Shown piece by piece: positions 43,185 to 51,362 of a stretch of 63,709 nt of DNA. Below the pieces are notes generated by a model. It worked only from the letters and a program-made list of their open reading frames with translations. It was not told the origin of the DNA and made no database searches. The DNA is taken from contig DASSJI010000097.1 of NCBI GenBank assembly GCA_035691285.1, forward strand, positions 1-63,709. The letters run 5' to 3'. Both the position numbers and the translations under genes were made by a program. Each line of letters begins with the position of its first letter. The first letter of the stretch is position 1. This DNA comes from DATFEN01 sp035691285 (GTDB taxonomy: Bacteria; Acidobacteriota; Vicinamibacteria; Fen-336).

Positions 43185-44711
43185 TCACCTCTCGGCTCCC
43201 ACGACGCGCGCGTCGTAGAGCACGAGCGCATCCCGCTCGGCGACGACGGGATAAGGGAGGCGCACGGGCCTCGGGCCCAGGCGGTCCACGAGGACGTGAG
43301 TCGCCTTCCACCTCTTCAGGATGCGTGCCCGTTCCTCGGGGGGCGTGCCGGGCCGGAAGAAGACGTCTTGATCGCGCATTCGCGCGGCACCGCCGGCCAT
43401 GATCAGGAACAGGTCGGGACCCTCGGGGCAGACGACCTTCCGGCCCGTGAGGCCCGCCACGGCGTTCGACAGCAGGTCGCTCGCCAGGACCACCGCCTCG
43501 TCGGGCGTGCTCCGCGCCACGAACCCGAGGTCGAGCGCTTCCATGTCGCGAACGACCTCGATCCGTCTCCAGGTCGCGAATCCCGTGGCTGCGAGGAGCA
43601 GCGCGAGGGCGGCGCGGCCGGCCCGCGGCCCGGCCCACAGGGCGGCGAGGAGCCCCGTGGCCGCCATCTGCAAGGGCAACGCCGCGAACGTGACGAGGCG
43701 CTCGCGCAGCGGCACCAGCGGGAAGAAGGCGAGGAACAGCGCCGCGACGCTCCACAGGAGGAGGAACGGCCGTCCCCGGCGTGCGAGCTGGACCGCCCCG
43801 ACGAGCCCGAGCAGCGCCGGCCCCAGGACGTGCCATGCCGGCAGGCCCGCCGCCTCAACGCCGACAGAGCCCGCGGACACAGTCGCGGCAGTCGCGGGTG
43901 GCAGGGGCTGCCGGAAGTTGGGATCGGCGAACGCCTCGAGCAACCTCCACACGGGGTAGTAGGGCCAGAGGACGGCGAGCATCATGCCCGCCGCCGGCAC
44001 GAGCAGCAGCGCCAGCGCGGACCAAAGGGGCCGCTCGCGGCGGAGCGCCCAGGCGCATGCCAGGCTGGCGACGGCCGGCGCCAGGGCCAGTCCCGAGTAC
44101 GGGTGCGTCGTGATCAAGAGCGTCGCGAGCAGCGCCAGCAGCGCGAGCCGGCGGCCCCCGGTTGGCCCGCCCACGGCGACGAGCAGGAGGGCGACGAGGA
44201 GCGTCAGCGCGGCGTGCTGGGGATAGAAGAAGTTCTGGGCATCGGCGGGGGACGTCGTGCCCGGCCATCCCCACGCGACCCAGGGCATGTCCGGCCCCGG
44301 CCACGGGCCCCAGAGCAGCAGCGCGGCGGGGACGCTCCACTCCGCTGCGGCCGGCGAGACGAGGCGCGCCGCGAGGGCCCGGAAGGCCAGGAGGAACACG
44401 GCGAGCAGGAGGAGGCCCGCGCACTCCAGCACCACGAAAGGGTCGAGGCCCGACAGGCGCGCGAGCCATCCGAGCGCCACAAGGTAGGGGCCGTAGTGCC
44501 CCACCGGAGTGCGTCCGGGCACGAGGTTGTTGGCGGGCGGGAACTCGCCCTTGGCCAGCTCCCGCACGCTGGCGACGTGGTGGAAGGCGACGCCGGCTCG
44601 GAGCGGCAGCGCCTCCGCGTAGCACCACGCCAGCAGCAGCACGCCGGCGGCGAGCGAGGCGAAGAAGGGAGCGGCCGGGCGGCGGGCGGCCCCGGGCGCC
44701 GCCCGGCTCAC
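43185..44711 (-). CDS. Polytopic membrane protein, possibly GT-C-type glycosyltransferase
   Basis: 508 residues from the GTG at 44711, which overlaps the EAL gene stop (GTGA). The much longer open frame upstream is a shadow. About 11 hydrophobic helices are visible between residues 10 and 400, with an outward loop GHYGPYLVALGWLARL and HPYSGLALAPAVASL. The C-terminal 100 residues are soluble (RKVVCPEGPD, ILKRWKATHVLVDRLGPRP). The layout resembles GT-C glycosyltransferases such as the PMT/ArnT group, and the soluble C-terminus is like theirs, but no catalytic motif could be fixed. Confidence 0.65.
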   Translation of the reverse strand: MSRAAPGAARRPAAPFFASLAAGVLLLAWCYAEALPLRAGVAFHHVASVRELAKGEFPPANNLVPGRTPVGHYGPYLVALGWLARLSGLDPFVVLECAGLLLLAVFLLAFRALAARLVSPAAAEWSVPAALLLWGPWPGPDMPWVAWGWPGTTSPADAQNFFYPQHAALTLLVALLLVAVGGPTGGRRLALLALLATLLITTHPYSGLALAPAVASLACAWALRRERPLWSALALLLVPAAGMMLAVLWPYYPVWRLLEAFADPNFRQPLPPATAATVSAGSVGVEAAGLPAWHVLGPALLGLVGAVQLARRGRPFLLLWSVAALFLAFFPLVPLRERLVTFAALPLQMAATGLLAALWAGPRAGRAALALLLAATGFATWRRIEVVRDMEALDLGFVARSTPDEAVVLASDLLSNAVAGLTGRKVVCPEGPDLFLIMAGGAARMRDQDVFFRPGTPPEERARILKRWKATHVLVDRLGPRPVRLPYPVVAERDALVLYDARVVGAER

Positions 44712-45937
44712 TCGGGCCCGGCGTCGGGGCGCGCCAGGAAATAGCCCTGGCCGTAGTCGACGCCCATGGCCACCAGGGCGTCGGTCTCCTCCTGGGTCTG
44801 GATGCCCTCCGCGACCACCGTGGAGCCGATGCCGTGGCCCAGGGAGATGATCGCCTTGACCATCTCGCGGTTCACGCGGCTCTCGTGCACGTCGCGGACG
44901 AGCGCCGTGTCGATCTTCAGGAAGTGGGGCTTCAGGCGCGCGATGGCCTCCAGGCCCGAGTATCCGGCCCCCACGTCGTCGACGGCGAACGACATGCCGA
45001 GGTCGGTGAAGTAGGCCATCGTCTCGCGGAACAGGTTGTAGTTCTCGATCACCAGCTTCTCGGTGATCTCGATGACGATGCGCTCGGGCGAGACCTGCGC
45101 CTTGTCGAGGAACTCGATGAGCGCCCTCCCCCGGAACTGCGGGTCGCGGATCGTCGCGGGCAGCGTGTTCACGAAGATGCGCGCGTTCGACGGGATGCGG
45201 CCCGACGAGAGCAGCGCGCGCTGCCGGCACAGGCGGTCGAGCTCGATGAGCAGGTCGTGGGCGTCGGCCGAGCCGAACAGCACGTCGGCGGTCTCCAGGC
45301 CCGAGCCCTTGGCCCCGCGGGACAACGCCTCGAAGCCGAGCAGCGAGCGGTCCTTGAGCAGCAGGATCGCCTGGTAGGCGGTCACGACGCGGCCGCGCAC
45401 GATCAGGTCCTGGAGCCGCTCGCGGCTGGCGATCCGGCCGGCCTGGCGCTCGTGGTTCGCGTGGGCAAGGGCGTCCTGGAGGGCCCGATCCATGAGGCGG
45501 GCCGTGTGCACGAGCGGGTTGTGGATGACGAGGCCCGTGCCGACCTCGAGCTCCGGCGAGGTCTTCAGGTAGGGGAACACGGCGCGTCCCAGGCCCGGCA
45601 CGAGCCCCGCCACGAGGCGCGTCCGCACCGCCCGCAGGTCCGCGCTCCCGATCGGCATGCTCCGCCGGCGCTTGCGGTCCAGGATCACCACGAAACGGAG
45701 GCCGCGCGGCGCGTCGAGGGTGACGAGATCCTCGTTCCGGTAGTCCTTGCCGCGGCCCTCGGCGAGGATGCGGAACAGGCGCTGGCGCACCTCCTCGTCG
45801 GCCTCGGCGCCGTACTCTCCCTCGATCTCGGCCATCGCCGACGCGTCGATGACCACGAGGCCGAGGTTGCCCCGCTCGGCGAGCTGCGCCTGCAGGTCCG
45901 GCATGCATTCGTGGTAGGTCGGAAGGCTGTGGCTCAT
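44708..45937 (-). CDS. EAL-domain c-di-GMP phosphodiesterase with degenerate GGDEF half
   Basis: 409 residues. The N-terminal 165 residues look like a GGDEF relic with no GGDEF signature. The EAL domain (about 170-409) has LLGFEALSRG, NTLPATIRD, IVIEITEKL, AVDDVGAGYSG, LKIDTALVRD, VVAEGIQT and VDYGQGYFLARP, so the catalytic Glu, Asn, Asp, Lys and Gln positions are present and it should hydrolyse c-di-GMP. It has no membrane segment. It lies 12 bases after the second EAL gene in an operon headed by a hybrid histidine kinase. Confidence 0.88.
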   Translation of the reverse strand: MSHSLPTYHECMPDLQAQLAERGNLGLVVIDASAMAEIEGEYGAEADEEVRQRLFRILAEGRGKDYRNEDLVTLDAPRGLRFVVILDRKRRRSMPIGSADLRAVRTRLVAGLVPGLGRAVFPYLKTSPELEVGTGLVIHNPLVHTARLMDRALQDALAHANHERQAGRIASRERLQDLIVRGRVVTAYQAILLLKDRSLLGFEALSRGAKGSGLETADVLFGSADAHDLLIELDRLCRQRALLSSGRIPSNARIFVNTLPATIRDPQFRGRALIEFLDKAQVSPERIVIEITEKLVIENYNLFRETMAYFTDLGMSFAVDDVGAGYSGLEAIARLKPHFLKIDTALVRDVHESRVNREMVKAIISLGHGIGSTVVAEGIQTQEETDALVAMGVDYGQGYFLARPDAGPE

Positions 45938-45949
45938 GGATCCTTCGGG

Positions 45950-47251
45950 CTACGCGGCGGGGACGGGGGCGGGCGCGGCGAGGAAACGGCCTTGCCCGAA
46001 GCGGACGCCCATCTCGCGGACGGCGTCGAGCTCGTGCGCGCCCTCGATGCCCTCGGCGATCACCTCGGCGTGGATCTTGGCGGCCAGCTCGACCAGCGTC
46101 TCGAGCAGGCTGCGCTTGATCAGGCTGCGGTCGATGTTGCGGACGAGGGAGACGTCGAACTTGACGTAGTCCGGCTCCATCTCGACCACCGCGTTCAGGC
46201 TCGAGTAGCCCGCGCCCATGTCGTCGATGGCCAGGCGGAAGCCCTCGTGCTTCAGGTCGCGGAGCACGGTCCCGTAGTCGGTCCGGGCCTCGGAGGCCAT
46301 CCGCTCGTTGATCTCGAGGACCACGTCGCCATGGGCCAGGCCCTCGTGCTCCACGAGGCTCACGAATCCCCGGCCCGCCACGTCGGAGTCGCTGAGGGCC
46401 CGCGCCGAGGTGTTCAGGAACAGCTTCTGGCCTGCGTGGAGATGGCGGCGGGCGCCGCCGATCGAGCGGCTGCGGCAGAGGCGCTCGAAGTCGACGAGGC
46501 GCCCGGTCCGTTCCGCGAGGGCGAACAGGCCGTCGGCGTCCTCGAAAGGACCGCCTGCCGGCCCCCGGTTGAAGACCTCGTGGCCGATCACCTCCCGGCT
46601 GCGGAGGTCCACGATCGGCTGGAAGAAGGTGCTGACCTGCCCGCTTCGAATCAGGGCGTCGAGGCCCTGGGCGCGCCGGTCCTCCTCGCTCGAGCGCCGC
46701 CGCAGGCTCATCAACATGGCTTCGTCCAGCGCCCGATGGATGAGGCGCTCCGTGCGCGCCATCGGGTCGCGCTGGAGCAGCGCATGGCCGTCGTGGAACG
46801 TCGCCGGCAGCGCCGTGTAGCCGGCGAGCGCCGTGGTCAGCCTCTCCCGCAGGCGGGCCGCCAGGGCGGACACCGCAGGGAGGTCGAGGGGCGCGCCGCT
46901 GGTCCCGCCCAGGAAGACCAGGAACTTGTCGCTGCGCACCGAGACGGCGGCGATGCGGTCCCGGGGGCTCAGCAGGCCCTCGGCCGTGAGGCCTTCGAGC
47001 TTGCGGACGAAGGTGCGGAGCAGCTCGTCGTAGGCGAGCCAGCCGTGGTACGCCTCGACCTGCGGATCGCCGCCGAGGTCGAGGTAGACGAGGCCTACGG
47101 CTCCCCGGTCCTCCACCAGCCGTCGTACGTCGTCGAGGACCGCGGCGAGCGTGGGCAGCTCCGTGTTGGCGTCGAAGACGTTGTTCTTGAAACGGAGCCA
47201 CTCCGCCCGCAGCCGGAAGTAGTCCCGGCCCGCCGCGGCCCCCGTGCTCAT
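45950..47251 (-). CDS. EAL-domain protein with altered EAL motif and GGDEF relic
   Basis: 433 residues; ATGA overlap with the receiver gene. The N-terminal half (about 20-190) is GGDEF-like in fold (AAVLDDVRRLVEDRG, LVYLDLGGD) without the active signature. The EAL half (about 200-433) begins GHEVFNRG, so the motif is E-V-F where EAL is canonical; the first glutamate is kept. Other positions are EINERM, AIDDMGAGYSS, VKFDVSLVRN, IAEGIE and FGQGRFLA. It may be a weak phosphodiesterase or a c-di-GMP-binding regulator. It is paralogous to the downstream EAL protein. Confidence 0.85.
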   Translation of the reverse strand: MSTGAAAGRDYFRLRAEWLRFKNNVFDANTELPTLAAVLDDVRRLVEDRGAVGLVYLDLGGDPQVEAYHGWLAYDELLRTFVRKLEGLTAEGLLSPRDRIAAVSVRSDKFLVFLGGTSGAPLDLPAVSALAARLRERLTTALAGYTALPATFHDGHALLQRDPMARTERLIHRALDEAMLMSLRRRSSEEDRRAQGLDALIRSGQVSTFFQPIVDLRSREVIGHEVFNRGPAGGPFEDADGLFALAERTGRLVDFERLCRSRSIGGARRHLHAGQKLFLNTSARALSDSDVAGRGFVSLVEHEGLAHGDVVLEINERMASEARTDYGTVLRDLKHEGFRLAIDDMGAGYSSLNAVVEMEPDYVKFDVSLVRNIDRSLIKRSLLETLVELAAKIHAEVIAEGIEGAHELDAVREMGVRFGQGRFLAAPAPVPAA

Positions 47252-47649
47252 GGCTTGGCCGAGGGCGATGCCGCCGCGCCGGTCTGGCTGAAGATGGCCT
47301 CGATCTTGCCGAGGAGCTCGGCGAGGGAGAACGGCTTGCAGATGTAGTCGATCGCGCCCTCCTGGAGCCCCTGGACGCGGTCGCGGGCCTCGGTGCGGGC
47401 CGACAGCATGGCGACGGGCACCTCCGCGGTGTCCTCGTCGACGCGCAGCAGCTTGAGCACTTCCCAGCCGTCCATCTGCGGCATCATGATGTCGAGGAGC
47501 ACGAGGTCCGGGCGCTCGAGCTGGGCCTTGGTCAAGGCCTCCTGCCCGCCGGAGGCCGTGGCCACCGCGTAGCCCTTCTCGGACAGGACGAGCTCGAGGA
47601 AGTTGAGGATGTCGTCCTCGTCGTCCACGACCAGGATCTTCTTCTTCAT
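47248..47649 (-). CDS. Single-domain response regulator
   Basis: 133 residues from the ATG at 47649; a start at 47670 would overlap the kinase gene. One CheY-like receiver: KKKILVVDDEDDILNFLE, phospho-acceptor Asp in LVLLDIMMPQMDG, Ser in AMLSARTE and Lys in YICKPFS. There is no output domain; the C-terminal AASPSAKP tail is short. It lies between the hybrid kinase and the EAL genes, so it probably carries the phosphate to the c-di-GMP enzymes. Confidence 0.93.
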   Translation of the reverse strand: MKKKILVVDDEDDILNFLELVLSEKGYAVATASGGQEALTKAQLERPDLVLLDIMMPQMDGWEVLKLLRVDEDTAEVPVAMLSARTEARDRVQGLQEGAIDYICKPFSLAELLGKIEAIFSQTGAAASPSAKP

Positions 47650-47653
47650 GGCT

Positions 47654-50020
47654 TCATAGCGCGGCGCCACCGCTCCTTCCCTCGCCGGTTCGCGACCCGA
47701 CCTGCCGGAGCACCTCGGCGATCAGGTCGCGCACGTCGAACGGCTTGCTCATGTAGCGGCGCGCCCCGAGGGCGAGGCCTCGCTTCGCGTCTCCCTCGTC
47801 ACCGCGCGCCGTGAGGACGATGACCGGGGTCCCGGCGGTGGCCGGGTTGCTGGCGATCGCCTCGAGCACCTCGAAGCCGGAGAGCTCCGGCATCATGATG
47901 TCGAGGAGCACGAGGTCGGGCCGCCGCCGCTCCAGCACCTCGATCGCCTGGCGGCCGTCGTGGGCGACCAGCACGCGCAGCCCTTCGGTCTTGAGCGTCT
48001 CGCGGATGAAGTCGGCGGTGTCGGTCTCGTCGTCGACGACGAGGACCGTGGCCCCGTGAAAGGAGCCATCCAGGAGCCGCCGGACCATCGGGACGATGGC
48101 GGCGCCGTCCACCGGCTTGACCAGGCACTCGGCCGCGCCCAGGGAGAGCGCCTTGACGCTGTCCTTCGTGATCGACACGACCAGGACGGGAATCTCCTGG
48201 GTGGCGGGATCCGTCTTCAGGGACTGCAACAGCTCGAGGCCGTTGCGGTCGGGGAGCAGCAGATCGAGCAGGATCACGTCGGGACGGCGGCGCGCTGCGA
48301 GGCTGGCGCCCTCCTGGGCCGTGGAGGCCGTCACCACCGCGAAGCCCTCCCGCTCCAGGCTCTCGCGGGTCGCGCGCTGCATCTCGGGATCGTCGTCCAC
48401 GACCAGGACCAGCGCCTCGGAGGAGCGCGGGCTGGCCCGGACCGCCTCGGGACGCGCCTCGGCCGCCTCGGCGCCGCGCTCGAGAACGGGAAGCACGAAG
48501 CGGAACGACGTGCCGCGGCCGACCTCGCTCTCCACCCGGATCGCCGCACCGTGGGCGTCCAGGATGCTCTTGACGATGGCGAGGCCTAGGCCGACGCCTC
48601 CGAAGCGGCGCGTGGTGGTGCCGTCCACTTGATGGAAGCGGCTGAAGATCTTGCCGAGCTGGGCCTCCGGGATGCCGATGCCGGTGTCGGTCACGGAGAC
48701 CTCCGCCGCCGCCCGGCCCTTGCCCTCGGTGCGCACGGCGCCGACGCCGATGCGCCCGCCCTCGGGAGTGAACTTGATGGCGTTGATGACCAGGTTCTCG
48801 ATCACCTGCGAGAGCTTGTCGCGGTCGCCGATGACAGGGGGCAGCTCGGCGGGCACGTCGAGCTGGAAGGAGACCCGCTTCTTCTCGAGCTCGGAGCGCA
48901 GGGTGCCGTGGATCTGCTCGACCAGCTGCAGCAGGCTGAACGGCTGGATGCTCAGGGCGATGCGCCCTGCGTCCATGCGCGAGAAGTCGAGCAGCGCGTT
49001 GATCGACTTCGAGAGCCGCTCCAGGTTCCGCTGGACCACGACGAGGCCCCGCTCCTGCTTCTCGGTCACCGCGCCGAGCTTGCCGTCGAGGATGTAGTCC
49101 GTGTAGCCCTTGATGGCCGTGAGGGGCGTGCGCAGCTCGTGGCTCACGTTGGCCAGCAGGTCGGACTTCATCCGGTCCAGCTCCTTGAGCTCCTCGTTGA
49201 CGGCGGCCAGCTTCTTGTTCGACTCCTCGAGCTGCTCGACGTTGTGCTTGAGGCGCTCCGTCATGTGGTTGAAGGTCTCGGCCAGCAGCGTGAGCTCGTC
49301 GCCGCCCGAGCGGATCGCGAGGCGCCGGTCGAAGTGGCCTTCGGCCAGGCCCTTGGCCCCCGCGGTCAGCTCTTCGAGCGGGCGCGTGATGCGGGTCGAG
49401 AGCGCCACGGCGATCAGCACCGATACCAGCATAGACGCGACCGTGAGGCCGACGGTGGTGCCGATGAGCCGGCTGATGTTCGGGCGCAGGTTCCTGTAGT
49501 GGACGGTGTAGGACACCGAGAGGCGGTGGCGACCCCAGTCCTCGATGTAGGGTGCGATGACCTCGAGCACCTCGTTCCCGGCTGCGTCGCGCGCCGGAAG
49601 CGGCGTGAGCTCGAGGCGCTTGATGGCCTCGAGGCGCTCGGCGCCCTCGATCCAGCGCTCGGGGTCCCGACCCTCGCGCTGGCCAGCGCCCTCCTGCAGC
49701 TCGGCGGAGTCGAACAGGATCTTGCCGTTGACGTTGATGATGCGGACGCGCTCGAGGTCGGGCTCGAGGGCCAGGTAGTAGCCGATCAGCTCCTGGAACT
49801 TGTAGAAGCCCGAGGCGTAGTAGGTTTCGTAGCCCACGCAGATGGGCTTGGCGGTGAGGCTCGCGAACAGCTCGGCCCGGTTCTCGATGTCGCGCCGCAG
49901 CTCGCCGCGTTTCGTCAGGATCAGGTAGACCGCGTTGATCGTGAGGACCGCGACGATCACCGACGAGAGGGCGACGGCGGTGCGCGTCTTGAGGCTGTTG
50001 AGCCGGAGCGCCATGGCCAC
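47654..50020 (-). CDS. Membrane hybrid histidine kinase with two receiver domains
   Basis: 788 residues from the GTG at 50020, or 786 from the ATG at 50014. Helix 1 is at about 15-35 (SSVIVAVLTINAVYLI), then a periplasmic sensor of about 150 residues (GYETYYASGFYKFQELIGYY, DSAELQEGAGQREGRDPERW), helix 2, HAMP, a coiled-coil, HisKA with HELRTPLTAIKG (about 291), and an ATPase with LVINAIKFTPEGG, DTGIGIPE and GGVGLGLAI. Two receivers follow (about 533-645 and 655-775) with DVILLDLLLPDRNG and LVLLDIMMPELSG. It lacks an Hpt domain. It heads the operon of receiver, two EALs, membrane protein and V4R-like protein. Confidence 0.93.
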   Translation of the reverse strand: MAMALRLNSLKTRTAVALSSVIVAVLTINAVYLILTKRGELRRDIENRAELFASLTAKPICVGYETYYASGFYKFQELIGYYLALEPDLERVRIINVNGKILFDSAELQEGAGQREGRDPERWIEGAERLEAIKRLELTPLPARDAAGNEVLEVIAPYIEDWGRHRLSVSYTVHYRNLRPNISRLIGTTVGLTVASMLVSVLIAVALSTRITRPLEELTAGAKGLAEGHFDRRLAIRSGGDELTLLAETFNHMTERLKHNVEQLEESNKKLAAVNEELKELDRMKSDLLANVSHELRTPLTAIKGYTDYILDGKLGAVTEKQERGLVVVQRNLERLSKSINALLDFSRMDAGRIALSIQPFSLLQLVEQIHGTLRSELEKKRVSFQLDVPAELPPVIGDRDKLSQVIENLVINAIKFTPEGGRIGVGAVRTEGKGRAAAEVSVTDTGIGIPEAQLGKIFSRFHQVDGTTTRRFGGVGLGLAIVKSILDAHGAAIRVESEVGRGTSFRFVLPVLERGAEAAEARPEAVRASPRSSEALVLVVDDDPEMQRATRESLEREGFAVVTASTAQEGASLAARRRPDVILLDLLLPDRNGLELLQSLKTDPATQEIPVLVVSITKDSVKALSLGAAECLVKPVDGAAIVPMVRRLLDGSFHGATVLVVDDETDTADFIRETLKTEGLRVLVAHDGRQAIEVLERRRPDLVLLDIMMPELSGFEVLEAIASNPATAGTPVIVLTARGDEGDAKRGLALGARRYMSKPFDVRDLIAEVLRQVGSRTGEGRSGGAAL

Positions 50021-50044
50021 TCTAGGGGCGAGGAAGCCGGCATG

Positions 50045-50054
50045 ATACTAGAAT
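50045..50054. promoter_or_regulatory. Overlapping divergent -10 hexamers (ATACTAGAAT)
   Basis: On the plus strand TAGAAT is at 50049-50054, 24 bases before the GTG at 50079. On the minus strand TAGTAT is at 50045-50050, 24 bases before the kinase start. They share two bases, so only one direction could fire at a time. It is the same design as the hpnC/gpmA region. A second minus-strand hexamer, TAGAGT, is at 50019-50024, just before the ATG at 50014. Confidence 0.4.
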
Positions 50055-50078
50055 GGCGGGGCCCATGCGAGGCGACCC

Positions 50079-51068
50079 GTGCCCATCCTGGCGCGCATCC
50101 TGAGGGAGCGCGGTCTCGTCGGCGAGGAGCAGCTCGAGCGGGCCATCCAGCACCAGGTCCTGTACGGCGGGCGCCTCGGAACGAGCCTGCTGGAGCTCGG
50201 TTTCATCACCGAGGACGGCTTGCTGCAGGGCCTGTCCCGCTTCTACGGCGTGCCGGGGGCGACCGTCGACCCTCGGGAGATCACGCCTTCGACGGTCGCG
50301 CTGCTCCCCAAGTCCCTGGCGGCCCGCTTCAAGGTCTTCCCGTGGAAGCTCAAGGGCAAGACGCTGTTCCTCTTGATGATGGATCCCCACGACCACGCGG
50401 CAGTGGCGCGCATCTCGCTCTCGCAGGGCTACATCGTCAAGCCGCTGGTCGTGCCCGAGTTCCGGATGGTCCAGCTGCTGCGCGACCACTACGGCGTCGA
50501 CGAGCGCTGGCGCTTCGACGACACCTACCGGCCGCCGGCCTTCGAGCCCGTTCCGGCCACGCCGCGGGAGGCCCTGGAGCGCCTCGAGTGGGCCAGCACC
50601 CGGGACGAGGTCGTCGAGGCCGTGCTCTCGCTGTGCCTCAACTACTTCAAGCGCGTCGCGTTCTTCATCGTGCGGGAGCCGTGGCTCCTGGGCTGGGCCG
50701 GGATCGGTGAGGGCCTGGAACGGGGGTTCGCGGCGAGCCTTCGCGTCCCTCTCGACCGGCCCTCGGTCTTCCGGGACGTCGTCCGCGACAAGTCGGTCTT
50801 CATCGGTCGCATCGGGTCGGAGGAGGAGAACCGTCGCTTCCTCAAGGAGGTGGGCAAGCGGCTCGGGACCGCGGCCGTCTTTCCGATCCTCGTGCGCGGG
50901 CGTGTCGTGAACCTCGTCTACGGGGACGGCGGTCCCGGCGGCAACGTCCGGGGCGACATAGGCGAGCTGCTCGCGCTCGTGCAGAAGGCGGCCCGGGCGT
51001 ACCTGCGGATCATTCGCAGGCGGATCGCCGATGCGCGCGACGCCAGGACGGACCTGACAAAGCAGTGA
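50079..51068 (+). CDS. MshEN-domain protein, putative c-di-GMP receptor
   Basis: 329 residues from a GTG. The N-terminus has the tandem 24-residue MshEN/GspE-N motif: ILARILRERGLVGEEQLERA and then GRLGTSLLELGFITEDGLLQ, with the last position of the second copy changed (Phe where Gln is usual). This fold binds c-di-GMP in several type II/IV pilus ATPases. There is no ATPase domain. A PAS/GAF-like segment follows (about 160-310; EVVEAVLSLCLNYFKRVAFF, VFPILVRGRVVNLVYGDGG). It is divergent from the hybrid kinase/EAL operon, so it is likely the effector of that signalling block. Confidence 0.8.
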   Translation: MPILARILRERGLVGEEQLERAIQHQVLYGGRLGTSLLELGFITEDGLLQGLSRFYGVPGATVDPREITPSTVALLPKSLAARFKVFPWKLKGKTLFLLMMDPHDHAAVARISLSQGYIVKPLVVPEFRMVQLLRDHYGVDERWRFDDTYRPPAFEPVPATPREALERLEWASTRDEVVEAVLSLCLNYFKRVAFFIVREPWLLGWAGIGEGLERGFAASLRVPLDRPSVFRDVVRDKSVFIGRIGSEEENRRFLKEVGKRLGTAAVFPILVRGRVVNLVYGDGGPGGNVRGDIGELLALVQKAARAYLRIIRRRIADARDARTDLTKQ

Positions 51069-51120
51069 CGCCAAAGACCGCGTTCGGGAAGCTGAGCCAA
51101 TCAACCCGCGTGCTTCGACG

Positions 51121-51135
51121 CTCGCTTCCAGCGAG
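51121..51135. repeat. Small inverted repeat
   Basis: CTCGCT-TCC-AGCGAG, a 6-bp stem with a 3-base loop, in the 141-base gap after the MshEN gene. Confidence 0.3.
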
Positions 51136-51166
51136 GGCGAAGGACGCTGCGCGTTCAAAGCCACTC

Positions 51167-51188
51167 CCCTCCCCCTTCAGGGGGAGGG
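51167..51188. repeat. REP-like perfect hairpin (CCCTCCCCC-TTCA-GGGGGAGGG)
   Basis: A perfect 9-bp stem of nearly pure pyrimidine/purine strands around a TTCA loop. Its form matches widespread bacterial REP-type extragenic palindromes. It lies between the MshEN gene and a tiny basic ORF, whose ribosome site begins about 10 bases later. No T-run follows. It could stop transcription, protect mRNA ends or be a mobile REP remnant. Confidence 0.5.
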
Positions 51189-51209
51189 ATAGGGAGAGGA
51201 TCTAAGTCG

Positions 51210-51320
51210 ATGAGCGAACGAAAGAAGGAGCTACGCCGGAGACGGAAGCGGCGCACGGGCAGGCTGAAGGAGCGCAAGCGGGCCGCCGTGGCCGCGGCGG
51301 CGAAGAAGCCCAAGAAGTAG
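51210..51320 (+). CDS. Small highly basic protein (36 residues)
   Basis: 36 residues starting MSERKKELRRRRKRRTGRLK and ending AAAAKKPKK, with over half Lys or Arg and no acidic patch beyond two Glu. The start has AGGGAGAGGA upstream at a good distance, and the gene fills a gap between two clear genes. Charge and Ala/Lys tail resemble nucleic-acid-binding tails of small chromatin-like or ribosomal proteins. No named family recognised. The strong ribosome site is the main support that it is translated. Confidence 0.6.
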   Translation: MSERKKELRRRRKRRTGRLKERKRAAVAAAAKKPKK

Positions 51321-51362
51321 CGCGAAGGGCGGCGCGCCGACGCCCGCCGCCCGTCGCCCGCC

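Noticed and set aside
44712..47201. Upstream extension of the membrane-protein frame across both EAL genes
   Set aside because: The protein-like part begins only at 44711; the rest is antiphase to two certain EAL genes.
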